Counted from the first letter of the stretch, positions 34,150 through 45,879 are shown. The stretch is 64,000 bases of DNA from Zopfochytrium polystomum (GCA_025765615.1 JAIVFJ010000253.1:1-64000), one strand, 5' to 3'. Notes: generated by a model from the sequence alone, not told the origin. Program-made: numbers and translations.

Positions 34150-34162
34150 CCCTAGTGCCGAT
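34150..34162. repeat. Target-site duplication, right copy
   Basis: Second copy of CCCTAGTGCCGAT; see 32489-32501. Confidence 0.75.
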
Positions 34163-36032
34163 CGAAGGAAGTCCCCAACCACACCAGTGGTGCCCTGTGT
34201 GTGTGATGGTTTTGGTGGAATGGGGTTGTGTTAATTGTTTTGATGTGTTTTGAAGAGGTAAAGGATATAGAGAACTGTTTGTTAGTGTGGTGAATCTCAG
34301 AGTTACTCACCAGTTGGTTGTTGGTTGGGTTCTTTCTCAGTCGTCCACGTTTCTTCTTTGGTGGTGGTAGGTCAGGTTCAATGCTGGGGACCACTGCTGT
34401 TTCTGGTGACGTGGTATGTGGTGGTTGGTCAGGCAGCTTGGAACCAAAAATACGAAAGTGGCTAACTTGTGGAAGTATGTGGTGCTGGTCCTCATGCAGT
34501 GAGAAGATGCCTTGCTGTACATTTGGGAGGCAGTTCTTGATCTGTGAGGCTTGCCGATACGCATAGCTCCAAAAGGTGAGGGGACCATTGGGAGCTGATG
34601 GGCTGTCAGGTGAAGGAAAGGTCTCCTGATGAACCATTGCAATGGTAGCTGCAGCTGAGTGACTGAGTTGATGAAGCTTTGAATTCTTGGTGACGGGAAG
34701 TAAAGTCCTGAGTGTTTGAACAGCAGCCAATGGGGGGCTTGTCACTAGTTTTCAAGATAACACCAGGGCGGCCTTTAAACTTAGAAAAGAAAGACTTCCC
34801 AACTTCTTGAAAGTCGTTGGTGGCAAGGAGACTGTAAAGTGTGCTTGGGGCGAAGCAGGCATCCTTGATAACAATCTCCATGCTGTTTGGAAGAGGGATT
34901 CTTGCTGGTCCAACACCTTTGACTTTGAGCGGGGTGGAGTCTTTGTCAATGATTCCGACAGACGAGGTGCATTTGGTGTAGGATGCGAAAAGGTGAGCGT
35001 CTTTGAGAATGGTCTTGACACAGCCAGAGTTGACAATGATGGGTGATTCCTTGAACATGGTGGATGACGATGATGAGAGGGCAAGGTGTTTGGGGACATG
35101 AGGAAGTAAGAGGTCTGCTTTTGACATGCCTGAGGTGGGTGCCTCAGGCCAACTAAAAATCTGACAAATACTCCCCAGGTCACTACTGCCAGTCTTGCTA
35201 TCGTCAACAGACGGCACATCGCCTGTGGCGATAAGTGCGACTGGCTCGTCCTGTTTCCTCATGATGCAGTGTTTTGCAAAGTGGTTCTCCTTCCCACAAG
35301 GGTGACACAGCACTGACTTCCCCAGTGGCACAACTCCTTGTCGCTGGTCCTGAGCTGTAGCGCCTGGGGTGTTGTCCTTGGGTGCTGCACCATGTGCAGC
35401 CTGATTTTCTACTCGTCTCTGAGTTTGGGAGGTGTGGTGTCCACATTGCTCAGATCACCATTCTCCATGCTGTTCCCTACCCTATTGCCCAGTGCGACTG
35501 CCCCAACCATGGCAGCGCCCACCACAGATTTCTCTGTCATGGTGGTGTCGCTCAGCCTGGTGGGAACGCCTTTGCTCTTGGCGGTCGTGGAAGTTGCTAA
35601 GTAGTGCAGCCTCATTGACTAGCTCTGCTGGTGGTGCGACAGTTGGCTTATGTGATTGTAGATGTGCAGGATCGTGGCCCAATTCTGGTTGTACGTTCCT
35701 GGGAAGATGTTTACGTCATCACCAAACGTCCAGTAGCCAACGTATTCTGGGTGGACGTACTCTTGGGTAATATGCATGACTTCCCATTCCTCATATCCTG
35801 GCGGGGGATTTGCTGACCAGAACTTGAAATGCTCAGGGATGGCAGGAACCGCGGCAGTTGTGTCCGTAGTGGGGACTGCTGGGATGGCAGCAACTTTGTG
35901 TGCGAGCTGGACATGGACAGCAGCACCTGCTTGCTTACTGGCAAAATGCCCCTCCATGTAGTCCATCCATCTTGTGAAGTCAACAGGGTTGACTAGCTGG
36001 CGGTGCAAGAGCTTCACGCTTGACTCGCTCAT
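34163..36032 (-). pseudogene. Copia gag, protease and integrase C-terminal remnants
   Basis: Reading along the minus strand from ATG 36032: a gag-like segment (NPVDFTRWMDYMEGHFASKQ, later TYNQNWATILHIYNHI), several frameshifts between 35620 and 35330, then a CCHC zinc knuckle (CHPCGKENHFAKHC), an aspartic protease region (ESPIIVNSGCVKTIL to FAPSTLYSLLATNDF), a jump over the integrase core, and an integrase C-terminal part (GPLTFWSYAYRQASQ, VSHFRIFGSKL, KKKRGRLRK). The protease active-site motif reads NSG instead of DSG. Order and orientation match Ty1/copia. Together with 31112-32488 this is one dead element of about 3.2 kb after removing the insertions. The region 36033-36760 upstream probably includes its 5' leader, but I could not identify an LTR there. 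Confidence 0.8.
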
Positions 36033-36759
36033 TGCATTGAGAGAGAATGAAGGTTACAGCCGGGAATGAGAGAAGTTAGCGTTCCACAGTGCTCTCAACT
36101 GAAGCTGGTGGGTTGGTCACTCAGGGTTCGACGGGATATGATCACTAGGTGGGTAAAAGTTGGTGGTGATTGTGAATGCTGACAGTAGCTGTATAGCTGA
36201 CCGGTGAAGACAATTGCTTTCTTGACACAGTGGATGGTGTCGGTTCAACTTGCTCTTGTAGCAGCGGGATGGATCGCACCACAATTGTGTGGGCACTGCC
36301 TTCTTTTCTTGATCGCTTCAGGGTGGAGAACTCTCCCTGGTAAGGGGTTGAGATCTGGACTTGGGAGGGGAGACAAGTGAAGGTTTTTCGTCGAATTGAT
36401 TTTTGTATTTTCTTGCGAGGGCATATTCCAACACGGTTCAAGTGCGTCGCCCCTTTCTTCGAATTTTTGAATTTTTAGTTTCTCCGCACCAATCAAAGAA
36501 TGTATTTGTCGCCCCTCCTCATTTTTTTGATGTTGCATCCTCGCCAAACCAAAAAATGAAAAAAAATATTTTATTTTGACGTCCTCTAATACCTTGGTAA
36601 CGGGATTCGCCTTTGGCTCATCGTTGGCCGAGTAATTGCCGCCTGTTACTGGGGCCAAACCTAAAAAGGGAACTCTCCTAAAACCGTTTTGCACATTTTG
36701 TGCAAATGTGGGGTCCGAATTGAACGCATCGAAGCCCTGTTATTTTTTTTTTTATTTTT
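36033..36759. other. Upstream flank of copia remnant
   Basis: No gene supported. AT-rich in the second half, with a short A/T-rich block around 36555-36580. Confidence 0.4.
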
Positions 36760-36945
36760 TTTTTCTCTTACTCGACAGAGTCGTGAAAGACGTTTGGTGT
36801 GGCGTCCTTGGAATGGAACCTTCACTTCGCCATACTGGCCTAGAGCAAACGGTACGGCTGAAAGGTTCATTAAAACACTTAAAACTGTAAACTGCGCCTA
36901 TGTCAATGAGTACACTCACGAGGGCTGGCCTAAGATCTTACCCTA

Positions 36946-36950
<5 letters not shown>
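36760..36950 (+). pseudogene. Ty3/gypsy-type integrase fragment
   Basis: Plus-strand frame with FTSPYWPRANGTAERFIKTL and AYVNEYTHEGWPKILPY, matching the integrase core around the DDE glutamate in Ty3/gypsy elements (tsPYwPqaNGxvERfnktL). It ends at a T tract (36949-36978) and no other part of such an element is found nearby. Confidence 0.65.
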
Positions 36951-36979
<29 letters not shown>

Positions 36980-37724
36980 TTTTTTCGGCGTTGGTCAAGT
37001 CATTGCCAAGAAACGAACCGGAACCACTTCCCACACAGATTGGATGGCGCGCGCACCAACCCGCTGAAGCCTTGAAGGGTTTATATCTGTCTTCTCACAC
37101 ATTGTATTTCAAAGAACTCTTGCGATATTACGAAACAGGGGGTAGGGAAAGGGTGGGAAGGGAGGACGGGGGGAACGATGGAAAGCGCGTGACCCGCAGG
37201 GCATTCCCCGATCTTCCCTGCACGGTTTTCGTCCCCCCTTTGCACTCTACCGTTGTGAAGAGCCAAAAAAAAAAAAAAAAAAAAAAAAAAAGGAAATAAT
37301 CAAAAGAGAGAAGAGCACCAAAACGAAGGGGAAGAAATGAAGCAGGCAGCTAAAAAAAGAAGAACGCATCGACGGGAAGAAACGCTTCAAAAATAACACT
37401 TGTAGAGGGAGTCCACGGCGGACAAAAGGGGGTTTTTTGGTGATGAGAAACTGTGGCGGGTGTGTGTCTCGCAAGAGGAGGTCATTCTATCTCCCAGCGG
37501 GGACTCTTGGCAAAAGAAAGGGTAAACGAAACGGAAAAAAAAATGGAAAAAAAAACGCGGACGCAAGCGGTTGCGGGATAACCCAACGATAGTATAACAA
37601 CATAGACATCTTCTAGAGCAACCGCAGGACCAAGAAGATAGACGAATCAATAGGAGTGGAGGGAGTAAAAACGGAAATCAGAAATCGAGAAGCAGCCGAG
37701 AGTTCGCAGCAATCCTCATCAATC
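36951..37724. other. Intergenic with T and A tracts
   Basis: T tract at about 36949-36978 and A tract at 37266-37291. No gene supported. The left part may still be Ty3-element debris; the right part is the 3' flank of the GH26 gene. Confidence 0.5.
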
Positions 37725-39380
37725 TCAAGCGAGGACAATCGCCGCAGCGGCCGCAAGCCATACGAACCCGAAGGCGGCCGCTGAAGCGCGCGTCGCTGCG
37801 CTCTTGCTGCTGGTGGCAGACGGCATGACTGTCGCCGATGTGGATGACGCCGTCGAGCCTCCGTTGCCGCCGCCGCTGACCGCGCCAGACTTTGCAAACA
37901 CCAGGTTCACGTCGTATCCGCCGCTCAGGTCCGCCTTGAACGCATTCAGCACCGGAACCGTGGGGTCGTCCGCAAAGGGCGCCTTGCCGAGGTTCGTAAA
38001 GTCCCGTTGTGTCTCCTCTTCCGGCTTCACAAACTCAAAGAGGCCTATCGCTTTGAGCCGCGGATGCCGCTTCAGAAAGTCGGCGTCGAGGAACTGCCGC
38101 CACCACCCCTGCTTGACGCCGACCCTGTCGACCGTCGTGTCGATTTGCCGCGCGCAGTCGGCCAAGATCGCTGGAGTGTCGTCCGCCGGCGGTTCTGGGC
38201 TCAAGCCTAGGTGGTAAGCCGCTCCAGTCTCTGAAACGAAAAAGGGCTTGTCGGCCTTTGTCAGGGAGGTGGCTTTCGAGCCCGAAAACATATCGTAGAA
38301 GGAGTAGTTTCCCGGTTGCTTCCCCGAGGTGCCGTTGAGGATAGCTTCGAATTTGCCTGGTGCAGGGACCACGTTCTGGCACCACCGCCACTCCTCTCCG
38401 TAGTGGTACACGCTGAAGCCGACCCAGTCAACAAAGTCATCTCCGGGGTAGTAAGGAGAGTACGGGTTATCATTCATAGTGAGATTTCCGTCGTTGTCCG
38501 TGTCCAGCAGCTTGACCCGGCTCGCATCTGTCGAATTCAGGGGATACTGAGGAGACGAGACGCCTCCCGGCCAGGGGTAGCCGTCCGCAGAGTTTGGCGA
38601 CCAGAGGAAAGCAATCTTGTCAATGTCTGATCCCAGGCGGGAGGTGACGTAGCTGTACACGCGCTTCCACGATGTGACGAATCCCTCTGGGTTCTGCCCG
38701 TAATAGAACCAACTTCCGTTCATTTCGGGGGCGTAGCGGAGGAAAAGGGATCGGCCGGAAGCGATGATTTTCTTGATCCGGGTGACCAAGTCATCGAGCT
38801 GTGCATCTGTTCAATCCACACAACGCCAAGAAAGCTTCAGCGAGAGAGAGGCGGAAGCAAAAACGGAAGCACCCACCGGTAACAGCGTCGAATCCGTAGA
38901 AAGGGTACACTGTCAAGTACGCGATGGCATCAGTGTTCGTCTGGTCGAGGTGCTGAATGAACTGATCCGTAATGTTTGGGGCGGTCTCGGGCTTCGAAGT
39001 TCCCGTGAGATCGATATCGGTCTGGAAGAAGGACAGGTTGCGGCCAAGGCGGTTGTTGATGTCCAGAGGGGTGTCCCCATGAGGGCGATCGTACCAAGCG
39101 CCGCTAGAGCCGAGCGAAGCAGAGATTAGTAAAGTTGGGTCAGGGTAGGCAGCATACTGTCGCAAGGGTTTCTAGCTCACAAGAGGACGCCATCGTTCGG
39201 GGCGACGGGCAAAGGAGATCGCGAGGCAGCAGCGGGTGCGATGGCTGATTGCGCTAGGAGGCACGCGATAGAGGTCGCAGCAGCGGCGGCGGCAGCAGCA
39301 GCGAGGACATTGTTTGATCGCCTCGCGCGAGTCTGGGATATCTCGACCGACATCAACGACAGGCCAGCAGGAAGAGACAT
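37725..39380 (-). CDS. GPI-anchored glycoside hydrolase family 26 enzyme
   Basis: Likely an endo-beta-1,4-mannanase or related retaining glucanase acting at the cell surface. Minus-strand exons 39380-39181, 39103-38877 and 38806-37725 join in phase (donors GTGAGC, GTGGGT; acceptors CTCTAG, AACAG), 502 aa. A hydrophobic Ala-rich segment near residues 25-45 serves as signal peptide or anchor. VLFGAWYDRPHGDT opens the barrel; E170 in RYAPEMNGSW is the acid/base and E335 in FFVSETGA the nucleophile, both in the positions expected for GH26. DTDNDGNLT (about 244-252) resembles a calcium-binding loop. The C-terminus is Ser/Thr-rich and ends in a hydrophobic tail (AAAFGFVWLAAAAAIVLA), a typical GPI signal. 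Substrate is not certain: GH26 also holds beta-1,3-xylanases and lichenases. Start taken as first ATG before the hydrophobic segment. Confidence 0.85.
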
Positions 39381-39884
39381 TGAAGGAACCGAGGAGGGGG
39401 AAAGGAGGGGATGAACAGCAAGGGGTAAAGGGGGACGGGAGAAGGGGAGGGGACTGCCGCGCCCAAGAACGATGAGCGAGTGATGATGAGTGAGGGCTCT
39501 ATCCTCTATCCCTCTCTCTCTCTCCGTGTTTTGGTTTTTTGTTTTTTTTTTTTTTTTTCTCCTTCCTTTTTGCAAAAAAACCTTTAATTTTTTTTTCTTT
39601 TTTGTCTTCTTTCTTGTCCGACACACACACACACACACACACATCGTCGCACAGCCATCAGTCAAACAACCAATGATGGATGAGCCATTCAATCCTTCTT
39701 TGGCATACATGACGGGGATTGATCGAAAACAACATCAAAGACAGCTGGAAGGTCGGGCGGGCGTGCACATGTCTGTCTGTCTGCTTGTCTGTCTGTAAAT
39801 GGCAGTCTGTCTGGCAGTCTGTCTCTCGGTTAACGAATATCCGAGACAGACATTCATCGTTTTTCTCTCTTTTCTCTCTCTCTC

Positions 39885-39915
<31 letters not shown>

Positions 39916-40162
39916 CCTCTCTCTCGCTATCTATCTCTATTATTTTTTTTCCTCATTTTTTTTGTTTTTGTTTCTGTTTCGGGTGCATGCGTGGAAAGCA
40001 AAAAGTCAGGTGGTGGCTGTGCGCGCCATTCGAGCACAGAACAGAAAGCTGGACAGACAAGTGTGCCCCAAAAAAAGAAATATACGAAGTCATCCAAATG
40101 CGGAAAAGCCCTGTTCGGCCAGGGCCATCACAGCTTGGCCCTTAATTGCACACACATTGATT
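39381..40162. other. Intergenic with (CT)n and CTGT runs
   Basis: Promoter region of the GH26 gene (minus strand) and 3' flank of the SLOG-like gene. Holds a T-rich run near 39532-39560, (CA)n at 39623-39642, CTGT at 39771-39798 and (CT)n at about 39865-39926. Confidence 0.55.
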
Positions 40163-41023
40163 CTATTGCAGTCCCCTTGTTAACCTCGTTTCTTCCTCTT
40201 GTTGTTGCATCCGCACCCGCATCCGCCGCAGCTCGTTCTTCTCCGTGCCCGACACCCGCCCCGCCCGGTACTTTGCGCCGTACAGCGCCTTGCACTCGGC
40301 CGCCGTCCGGTACCGCAGAATGTCGTAGTCCGACGACGCCGTGCAGTGCGCGTCCCGCTCCTCCAGCTGCGCCGTGGTCGTCGTCGTCATTGTTGTTCCA
40401 CCGGCCGCCGCGCCGCTGCCGCCGCCGCTGTTCTTGGCGTTGTTGTTGTTGCGGTTGCTGTTGCTGGGGTTGCTGTTGTTGTTGCTGTTGTTGTTGTTGT
40501 TATTGCCGCGGTTCTTCTTTTGCGACTGCGACTGCGGTCGCTGCTGCATGTCGTTTGGTAGTGGCGGCCCCCTCGCAGACACAGACACCGGCGTCGGCGT
40601 CGGCGCCGCCGCCGCAAACACGCGCACCGCAATCTCGGGATCGTCCCGCACCAGCCCGCGGATCGCCGCCACCGCGTCCGCCCGCACCGTCACCACCGTG
40701 ACCGTCGGCGCCGGCGTCTCGTCCTCGTGGTCTGCCTTCCGTTGCTCCTGCTGCTGCTGCTGCTGCTGCGACGCTCGCTGATGATGCCTCTGCCGCCTCC
40801 GCGCCTGCACCAGCTGGCACAGCAGGAGCAGAGCCTGTCGGTCCACGCCGCGCGAGTCGCCCACCACGAACCGGTGGCCCTCCGCGAACGCCGCCGCGAT
40901 CCGCCCCGCGTAGTGTGTCTGGAAGTACGCCGCGTCAGAGTCCAGCGGGCCCGACACGAACGCCGTAAGCGGGCGTTCCTGCTGTTGCTGCTGCTCGAGC
41001 GTCTGGGCAGCCTGATCGTTCAT
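40163..41023 (-). CDS. SLOG/LOG-like nucleotide-binding domain protein
   Basis: Single exon from ATG 41023, 286 aa. The N-terminal part (TAFVSGPLDSDAAYFQTHYA, then EGHRFVVGDSRGVDRQALLLL) fits the SLOG superfamily Rossmann-like domain, in which a Gly-rich GDsRGvD-type loop binds nucleotide-derived ligands; eukaryotic and bacterial relatives read FISGHLDLt then FvvGDArGaD. The C-terminal part (LEERDAHCTASSDYDILRYR) matches the end of the same small domain (RDaamTxxSDydIawvR). Between them lie long insertions of low complexity: polyQ, Pro/Ser-rich, and Asn-rich (about 170-205), which make the protein roughly twice the family's normal length. The chemical function of these proteins is not established. 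The superfamily call is from pattern memory and should be checked by profile search. Confidence 0.55.
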   Translation of the reverse strand: MNDQAAQTLEQQQQQERPLTAFVSGPLDSDAAYFQTHYAGRIAAAFAEGHRFVVGDSRGVDRQALLLLCQLVQARRRQRHHQRASQQQQQQQEQRKADHEDETPAPTVTVVTVRADAVAAIRGLVRDDPEIAVRVFAAAAPTPTPVSVSARGPPLPNDMQQRPQSQSQKKNRGNNNNNNSNNNSNPSNSNRNNNNAKNSGGGSGAAAGGTTMTTTTTAQLEERDAHCTASSDYDILRYRTAAECKALYGAKYRAGRVSGTEKNELRRMRVRMQQQEEETRLTRGLQ

Positions 41024-41502
41024 TTCCCTCGGTCTGTTTAGCTGTCTTTTTTTTTTTTTTAAATTTTTTTTTAACACTTTGTTGAGGCGCAGTCAAGGGA
41101 GATTAGTTTAATTAGTGCCTGAACCATACAGGAAAAAGAAAGGAAGAAAGAGAGGGGCAGTCCATCGGGCGTTGCTTTGACAGCAAATCATCCCCCGCAG
41201 AGATGATTCGACCAACTTTTCTGACTTTGGTTGGTTGGTTGGTTGGTGGTTGGTGGTTGGTTGGGCTTATCGACTTGGCGAGACCGACAAACCGACCAGC
41301 AGCAGTGGTAGGGTGTGCTTTGTTTTGGTTTTCGCGGGTTTGCAGGTTTCTCCTGCAACGCAGTCGGTACGACCGCACACCCCTAAAAAGGAAAAAAAAT
41401 TCTCCCGCAAGCCAGCTCGAGTCACGTCGCATTGCAAGTGTCTCGCTCCAAACAGCAAAATATAAATAATCAAACCTGTCCAGCACAACACACACACACA
41501 CA

Positions 41503-41582
<80 letters not shown>

Positions 41583-41603
41583 TACCCAATCCACCCACCC
41601 ACC
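41024..41603. other. Intergenic with long (CT)n
   Basis: No gene. A T tract at 41048-41070 and a (CT)n run at about 41503-41579, which ends 24 bases before the dead LITAF start. Confidence 0.6.
41503..41579. repeat. (CT)n microsatellite
   Basis: About 76 bases of perfect CT repeat, one of the longest simple repeats in the window, directly upstream of the LITAF pseudogene. Confidence 0.92.
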
Positions 41604-42010
41604 ATGACCTGAAGCAGCACCAGCACCAGCGCCAGCACCAGCCCGTCGCCCTCGTCGCCCCTGCCCCAGCCTACTACCCGCACCCGCACCCGCACGCGCC
41701 GGGGATGGCCGCGGCTGGCTCGCTCGCCGGGCAACCGTACCCGGCAGTACCCGCCGCCGGGGCGTCCAGCCGCAGATGGTCGTGATTGCCGCGCCCGCTG
41801 TGGCCTTTGGCGAGCAACCCGCGCTCTGACGGTGCGGGTGCCCGACGTGCGGTGCGCAGGGGCCGACGAATCTCGTCTTGGGTAAGGCCAACGCGTTTTG
41901 CCTGCGTGTGCGAGAACGGCATCGTTCTGAGAAACAACAGAAAAACAAAAAAAAAAACAAAAAAACACAAAAATAACAACATCACAGTCGCCGGCCGGAA
42001 AACGGGGCTC
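41604..42010 (+). pseudogene. Decayed copy of the LITAF-like gene
   Basis: Parallels exon 1 of the gene at 44912: ATG, a run of Gln-coding CAG triplets, PVALVAPAPAYYP-like coding sequence, a GMAA segment, and a CPTCGAQGPTNLVL-like zinc-site segment ending at a GTAAGG donor near 41881. The copy has a stop two codons after the ATG (ATG ACC TGA), an internal stop before the Cys segment and frame changes. A possible exon 2 after an A-rich intron (41995 on) is not similar enough to be sure. Both copies share the CT-rich 5' flank, so the duplication included upstream DNA. Confidence 0.65.
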
Positions 42011-42611
42011 AAAATTCACTCTTGGGAAGACCTGCGTAGCGCGCCACCTTTTGCGCGGCACTTGGCGTACCTGTACTTCCCCTCGTCGCAAAGGCTCGCA
42101 GCGGGCCCTAAGTGGGCCGATTGTCTACGGCTTCTGCACCAACCCGCGGCTCCGCTCGGCGGCGGCCGGGTGGGTATCGTCGGGGTCGGTAGTTCGTCAT
42201 TGTCGTTGTTCGCTGCCGCCGTCGTTCAGTCCCATCTTCCTCATGGCCTCGTCGTCGCCAGATGCGGGCGAGCAGGTGGGGATGCAGTAGGATTTCGAGC
42301 GGTGGGAGCCTGTTTTTTTTTTTTTGTAGCCGGCGATGCCGCCATGACTATGCGAGCGTGTGTTTGTCGTCAAATATCTTGTTGTTATAGTTATCGATCG
42401 GACTTGTCAAAGAAACGACAGCAAGTCCACCCTTCCTCCGGTGCATGCTCACCGCGCGCTTGGAGACCTCCTGCCTTTTTTGGAAAATTAAAAATAAACT
42501 TTAAAACAGAATTTTTCAAAAGAATTTTTCGACGTCTGCATTTTTTTTCTTTGTCATTTCCCAAACACGCGCGCAATAAACGTCGGCCCTTGCCAGACTG
42601 CGCAACAGACG
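42011..42611. other. Intergenic
   Basis: No gene supported; contains a T tract at 42312-42325 and an AT-rich segment at 42478-42550 before the next start. Confidence 0.45.
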
Positions 42612-44295
42612 ATGCAAACAAAGCCGGCTCAAGACGGCCGCCTCCGCGACCGTCGCGACCGCGACGACAACGACGACGAGGCCTCAGGGACGGCAGCAGC
42701 AACGCACCAACAGCCACCGCCGGCGACGACAACAACAACCACGACGGCGGGCGGCAGCCAAACCATCCAATCGTGGCTCCACGGCCGCTTCGACCGGCTT
42801 GACGACAAGAAGCCTCGCGCCGCTGCCGCCGCAAGCGAGCTGATGTTCCCTCCGCCGTCGGCCGGCGGCGCCACCGGTCACCCCACAGGTCAATACGAGG
42901 AGGACGAACTGACGTTCCCGCCCGCCGGAGACGGCGGAGTCGCCTCGGCGACGACGGCGGCGACGTCGGCGGCAGCAGGAGCAAAGTACCAACAGCCACC
43001 GCCGACGACGACAACAACCACAACGACAGGCGGTAGCCAATACATAGAGTCGTGGCTCCACAGCCGCTTCGACCGGCTCGACGACAAGAAGCTTCGCGGC
43101 GGAGCCGGCGGCGAGTTTAGCTTCCCTCCGCCGTCAGCCGTCGGCGCCCCCGGTCACCGCCCAGAAGGATACGAGGATGTCGAACTGACGTTCCCACCAG
43201 CCGGAGACGGAGACGAGACCGACGGCCTTCGGCCGCAGCCAGCTGGTAAGTCTTGTTAGGCCAGATCAAACTAGGGACGTCACGTCTGTCATTGACTTTG
43301 CCTTACTGCCAACCACTCCAGCCACTCCAGCCACCCGACCCAGCCGCCGCGTCGCGGCGTGCCTCCTCGTCGCCCTCATAGCCGCTGCTGCCGTCGCCCT
43401 GCCCGTCGCCCTGCTGCAAAAGTCCCGCACCGGCACCTCCGATATGATGACGAACCCAACCCAAAACGCATCCGCCGGCGTCCCACTGACGTCCTCGCCG
43501 TCTCCGTCGTCGTCGCCGCAGGCCGCCGCAGCCTCCTCCGCCGCAACAGCATCCTCCGCCGCAGCCGCCGCAACCACCGCACCCACCGCAACCAGCGTCT
43601 CGCCCCAGGCTTCGTCACCGTCGTCGTCGCCCGCAGCGACCGACACTGCCACGCCATCTCCGTCTACCGACGCGGGCTCGACGGCGACCTCTGAGACGAC
43701 CTCGGCGCCTTCGACGCCGACGACGGCGTCCTCGTCTTCGTCGACCACCACGGCCACGGCAGGCAACCGGCAAATGGGAGGCGACGGCGTGCTCCCCTCG
43801 TTCTTTGCGGTCAAGAGCGTGGACGCATCCACCTGCATGGACAGCTTTGATAACAGGACCATCACCATCGTGATGTGTGCCGACGACGCGGCCCTGTCCC
43901 TCACGACGGCCAGCAGCAAGGTCTTTCGCCCGCAGGACGGCGCGTGGGTGCACAACCTGTCGGATCTGTGCTTGAGGTTGAACGAACGCGTTGAGTGCCA
44001 ACATAGTCGTGGTGTTTTTTTATTTATTTTTATTTCTATTTTTTATTTCTAACACACCCCACAAAAAAAAAAAAAAAAAAAAAAAACCAAATTGAATAAG
44101 CTGACCCCCATCTTGTTCAACTGCTCGGACGATCCCGCGCTTCAGCTCACGTTGTTTAGCGCAAACATTGTCGACGGCACGGGCAACTGCTTTCGCCCCA
44201 TCATGATAGGCCCGCCGACGCTCGTGGCCAAATGCGGGAACTTTACGCTTCTGCCAGTTCCCGCCACAGGCACAGGCAGCTCAACGGTTTCGTAG
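42612..44295 (+). CDS. Single-pass membrane protein with internal duplication
   Basis: Unrecognised as a family. Exons 42612-43245, 43322-43989 and 44101-44295 (498 aa; phases agree; the last donor is GTTGAG, also used in the G-alpha gene). The N-terminal ~210 residues contain two tandem copies of an ~85-residue unit: Thr-rich stretch, GGSQTIQSWLHGRFDRLDDK / GGSQYIESWLHSRFDRLDDK, FPPPSA, GH, Tyr-Glu, ELTFPPAGDG. A transmembrane segment follows (ACLLVALIAAAAVALPVALL, about 223-243), with no signal peptide, so type II is likely: duplicated part in the cytosol, C-terminus outside. Outside are a Ser/Thr/Ala stalk and a Cys-containing domain with two similar halves (DNRTITIVMCADDAALSLT and TPILFNCSDDPALQLTLF), which looks like a beta-trefoil lectin fold; this is an inference. 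The acceptor of intron 1 is duplicated (CCACTCCAG twice), so two isoforms differing by three residues are possible. Confidence 0.65.
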
Positions 44296-44911
44296 GGGGG
44301 GGCAGCCACAGGCTCGCTACCGCCTCTTTCAGATAAAATTTCGTTTGGCACTGTAACTTTGAAACGAGACCCTCAGCGCTCTCACTCTGGGCGGGAAGAC
44401 TTGCACAAAAATAAATTGGAGGCCATGATATCAAAAAAATTGTGCTCTGCATTTGCACCTTTGGGCGATGAATTGATCAATCCAGCGCGTCAGGACAGGC
44501 GACCGTGACAGAGGCTCGGGATAGTGAATAATGACAGCGGAATTTGCATGGAACTCTGCCATCCTTCCCTTCTCACGAGATACGAGATGCCAGAGGCCAA
44601 CGCTTATGTTTTTTTTTTTTTTTTTTTTTTTTTTTGTTTTGGACGCACCACCCGCTTTGATCCACTGGCTTGCTCGCAGCTTTTCACGTCATCGGGCTTG
44701 GCGCAATCCGTAAGAAGAAAAACATTTCCGAATGCGTGCGCCTGGAGGGTGTCTCTCTCTGTCTGTCGGTCTGTCTCCGTTGGTTGCAACTGTTTCTCAC
44801 CTTGTCACAGGGTGTCTCGCTTCACAGCAAATAAATTACCTTTGTTCTCGGCAGGCCCGCCGAACACCCCCTCACAGTTCGCACACACACGTACACACAT
44901 CGCATCCAGCC
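44296..44911. other. Intergenic
   Basis: Contains a T tract at 44609-44635 and CT/CTGT-rich sequence at 44751-44777 ahead of the LITAF-like gene. No gene supported. Confidence 0.55.
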
Positions 44912-45828
<917 letters not shown>

Positions 45829-45840
45829 TTTCTTTTCTTT

Positions 45841-45841
<1 letters not shown>

Positions 45842-45878
<37 letters not shown>
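45842..45878 (+). terminator. Long T tract just after the LITAF-like stop
   Basis: A 37-base T run begins 14 bases after the TAA. Similar T runs on the coding strand follow other genes here within about 30-250 bases. A role in 3'-end formation is an inference from position only. Confidence 0.3.

Positions 45879-45879
<1 letters not shown>

Noticed and set aside
36689..37075. A complete gene containing the Ty3-type integrase motif
   Set aside because: The motif is flanked by T tracts and followed by unrelated sequence; it is a fragment.
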